From positions 1-7,420 of the forward strand of contig JAUWZH010000121.1 of the NCBI GenBank assembly GCA_030615435.1: a DNA stretch of 7,420 bases, written 5' to 3'. A program made the translations under genes and the position numbers. Under the pieces are notes generated by a model that ran no database searches, was not told where the DNA came from, and worked only from the letters and a program-made list of their open reading frames with translations. How positions within the stretch are numbered: the stretch's first letter is position 1; each line of letters opens with the position of its first letter. This DNA is from Candidatus Brocadiaceae bacterium. Lineage in GTDB: Bacteria; Planctomycetota; Brocadiia; SM23-32. Positions 6,770 to 7,420 of the stretch are shown here, one piece after another.

Positions 6770-7080
6770 CTGCTGCTCCATGTCAAGGGGTTGGTTCGCT
6801 GCGGCCCATGCCCTTCCCTGAGCGTGTGCCGCCCCAGAGCGCGCGCGAGCACATGGTCGCAACCGTCGTCAGTGTACTCGGCGCGAATGCACTTCTTGAC
6901 CCTGGACTCGATCCGATCGAGCAGGGCGCCCTCCGGAACCCCGCCAGACGACCCGTCTCGAATGCCCCGGATACAGTCCAGCGGGGTGCTGTAGGCTCCC
7001 TCCTTTTCAGGATAATGATATGCGGTGAGCAGGTGGTCCAACAAGCGCGAGAGCCCCGGCGAGACGGAATGTGAGGCCAC
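6766..7080 (-). CDS. Conserved-looking protein of unknown function, coupled to the kinase; probably the C-terminal part of a broken gene
   Basis: 104 residues if started at the GTG at 7080. I do not recognise the family. Codon use is convincingly coding (strong G/C third positions) and the composition is that of a soluble globular protein, for example RLLDHLLTAYHYPEKEG, ALLDRIESRVKKCIRAEY and DDGCDHVLARALGRHT. Its TGA overlaps the kinase ATG by four bases, so translation through this frame would drive the kinase. The GTG has only a weak ribosome site (GGATCGGATC directly before it). The frame also stays coding-like upstream of it (VVDVGTDRIVASHS), so the true N-terminus is probably further upstream in a different frame. 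There is no signal peptide or membrane helix. It could be a standalone small protein, but a truncated C-terminus fits better. Confidence 0.6.
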   Translation of the reverse strand: MASHSVSPGLSRLLDHLLTAYHYPEKEGAYSTPLDCIRGIRDGSSGGVPEGALLDRIESRVKKCIRAEYTDDGCDHVLARALGRHTLREGHGPQRTNPLTWSSR

Positions 7081-7247
7081 GATCCGATCCGTGCCGACGT
7101 CAACGACCCCGCCGCGTCGTATGAGGCGACGCCGGATTCCTCCGCGCCGGAACCACGTCCCGCTCGAATTCGATCTCCTCCATCTTGCAGGCGGGTCATC
7201 AGCCGGTAGATGCCGGGCTGACCCAGTATGTCCCGAAGCACACGCAT
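7081..7247 (-). pseudogene. Frame-disrupted upstream part of the gene preceding the kinase
   Basis: Coding signal hops between frames here. From the ATG at 7247 the first frame reads MRVLRDILGQPGIYRLMTRLQ, with good codon bias, down to about 7185. The best frame then becomes the one reading MEEIEFERDVVPARRNPAS from 7183, which stops at 7100. After the GGGG run near 7107-7110 the coding-like frame is the one continuing as VVDVGTDRIVASHS into the 6766-7080 segment. Removing one base near 7184 and one G from the run would join all three into one reading frame. These may be genuine mutations or sequencing/assembly errors; the sequence alone cannot decide. No family is recognised. Confidence 0.5.
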
Positions 7248-7274
7248 GTCCTGGGCGGCGGCCTGCGCGCGTTG

Positions 7275-7420
7275 CTACCGCGGCTCCTCGCTGTACCAGG
7301 TGGAGTGCGGGCTGAGTTGCCAGTACTGGTCAAAGAATCCGGCGCAGACGTACTTGTTGCACTCCGTCCCGTCCTCGGATCTCTCGTCGGCGTAGACGAT
7401 GAAGTCTGGCAGCATGTCGT
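7275..7420 (-). CDS. C-terminal fragment of an unrecognised protein, entering from the right edge
   Basis: The last 47 codons before a TAG at 7277-7275, starting outside the window. The sequence is acidic and aromatic-rich (for example DFIVYADERSEDGTECNKYV and FFDQYWQLSPHSTWYSEE) with two cysteines, and codon use is typical of the window. I do not recognise the family. After the TAG the same frame stays open and coding-like (QRAQAAAQDMRVLRD), so this stop may be a nonsense mutation inside a longer gene that once ran to 6766, rather than a natural end. If it is natural, the next gene would start at 7247 after a 27-bp gap without a clear ribosome site. Confidence 0.55.
   Translation of the reverse strand, partial: DMLPDFIVYADERSEDGTECNKYVCAGFFDQYWQLSPHSTWYSEEPR

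Noticed and set aside
6770..6862. N-terminal extension of the kinase to an ATG at 6862
   Set aside because: The extension is low-complexity, overlaps the neighbouring coding frame, and the ATG at 6769 has both a ribosome site and the coupling overlap.
5438..6994. 518-codon plus-strand open frame across the end of the membrane-protein gene and the kinase
   Set aside because: It spans two genes on opposite strands and is antisense to all conserved GHMP motifs, so it is a shadow frame.

Overview
The window is GC-rich bacterial chromosomal DNA, with strong G/C preference at third codon positions and Shine-Dalgarno-type ribosome sites. It carries no tRNA, rRNA, CRISPR array, transposase or phage gene that I can see. 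A TadG-like pilus-assembly gene, an intracellular GH51 arabinofuranosidase and a glucuronokinase-like GHMP kinase suggest a free-living plant-polysaccharide user. A lipoprotein signal and a large polytopic protein fit, but do not prove, a diderm. Armatimonadota- or Planctomycetota-like environmental bacteria would fit, but I cannot place the organism from the sequence alone.

Layout: (1) 1-342, minus strand, the N-terminal part of a Tad/TadG-like protein that runs off the left edge. (2) 343-615, a divergent intergenic region. It holds a perfect TATAAT for the leftward gene with a perfect 14-bp palindrome over its predicted start site, and an extended -10-like promoter for the rightward gene. 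(3) 616-2190, a GH51 alpha-L-arabinofuranosidase. (4) 2263-3183, a protein-L-isoaspartate O-methyltransferase (PCMT) with a lipoprotein signal peptide, overlapping by ATGA with (5) 3180-5726, an 848-residue membrane protein with a degenerate spermidine-synthase-like domain between two membrane bundles. (6) Convergently, 5762-6769 on the minus strand, a GHMP kinase closely resembling plant glucuronokinase. (7) 6766-7420, minus strand, a sequence translationally coupled to the kinase whose upstream part is interrupted by one in-frame stop and two apparent frame changes.

Two functional themes stand out. The arabinofuranosidase and the glucuronokinase-like kinase both deal with the side-chain sugars of glucuronoarabinoxylan or pectin (arabinose, glucuronic acid), though they lie on opposite strands. 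The PCMT-membrane protein pair is the least conventional part. The methyltransferase appears to be exported as a lipoprotein, and a by-eye topology of its coupled partner puts the synthase-like domain on the same outer face. That domain has lost residues normally needed for aminopropyl transfer. Together they could be an envelope protein-repair or modification unit, which is inference.
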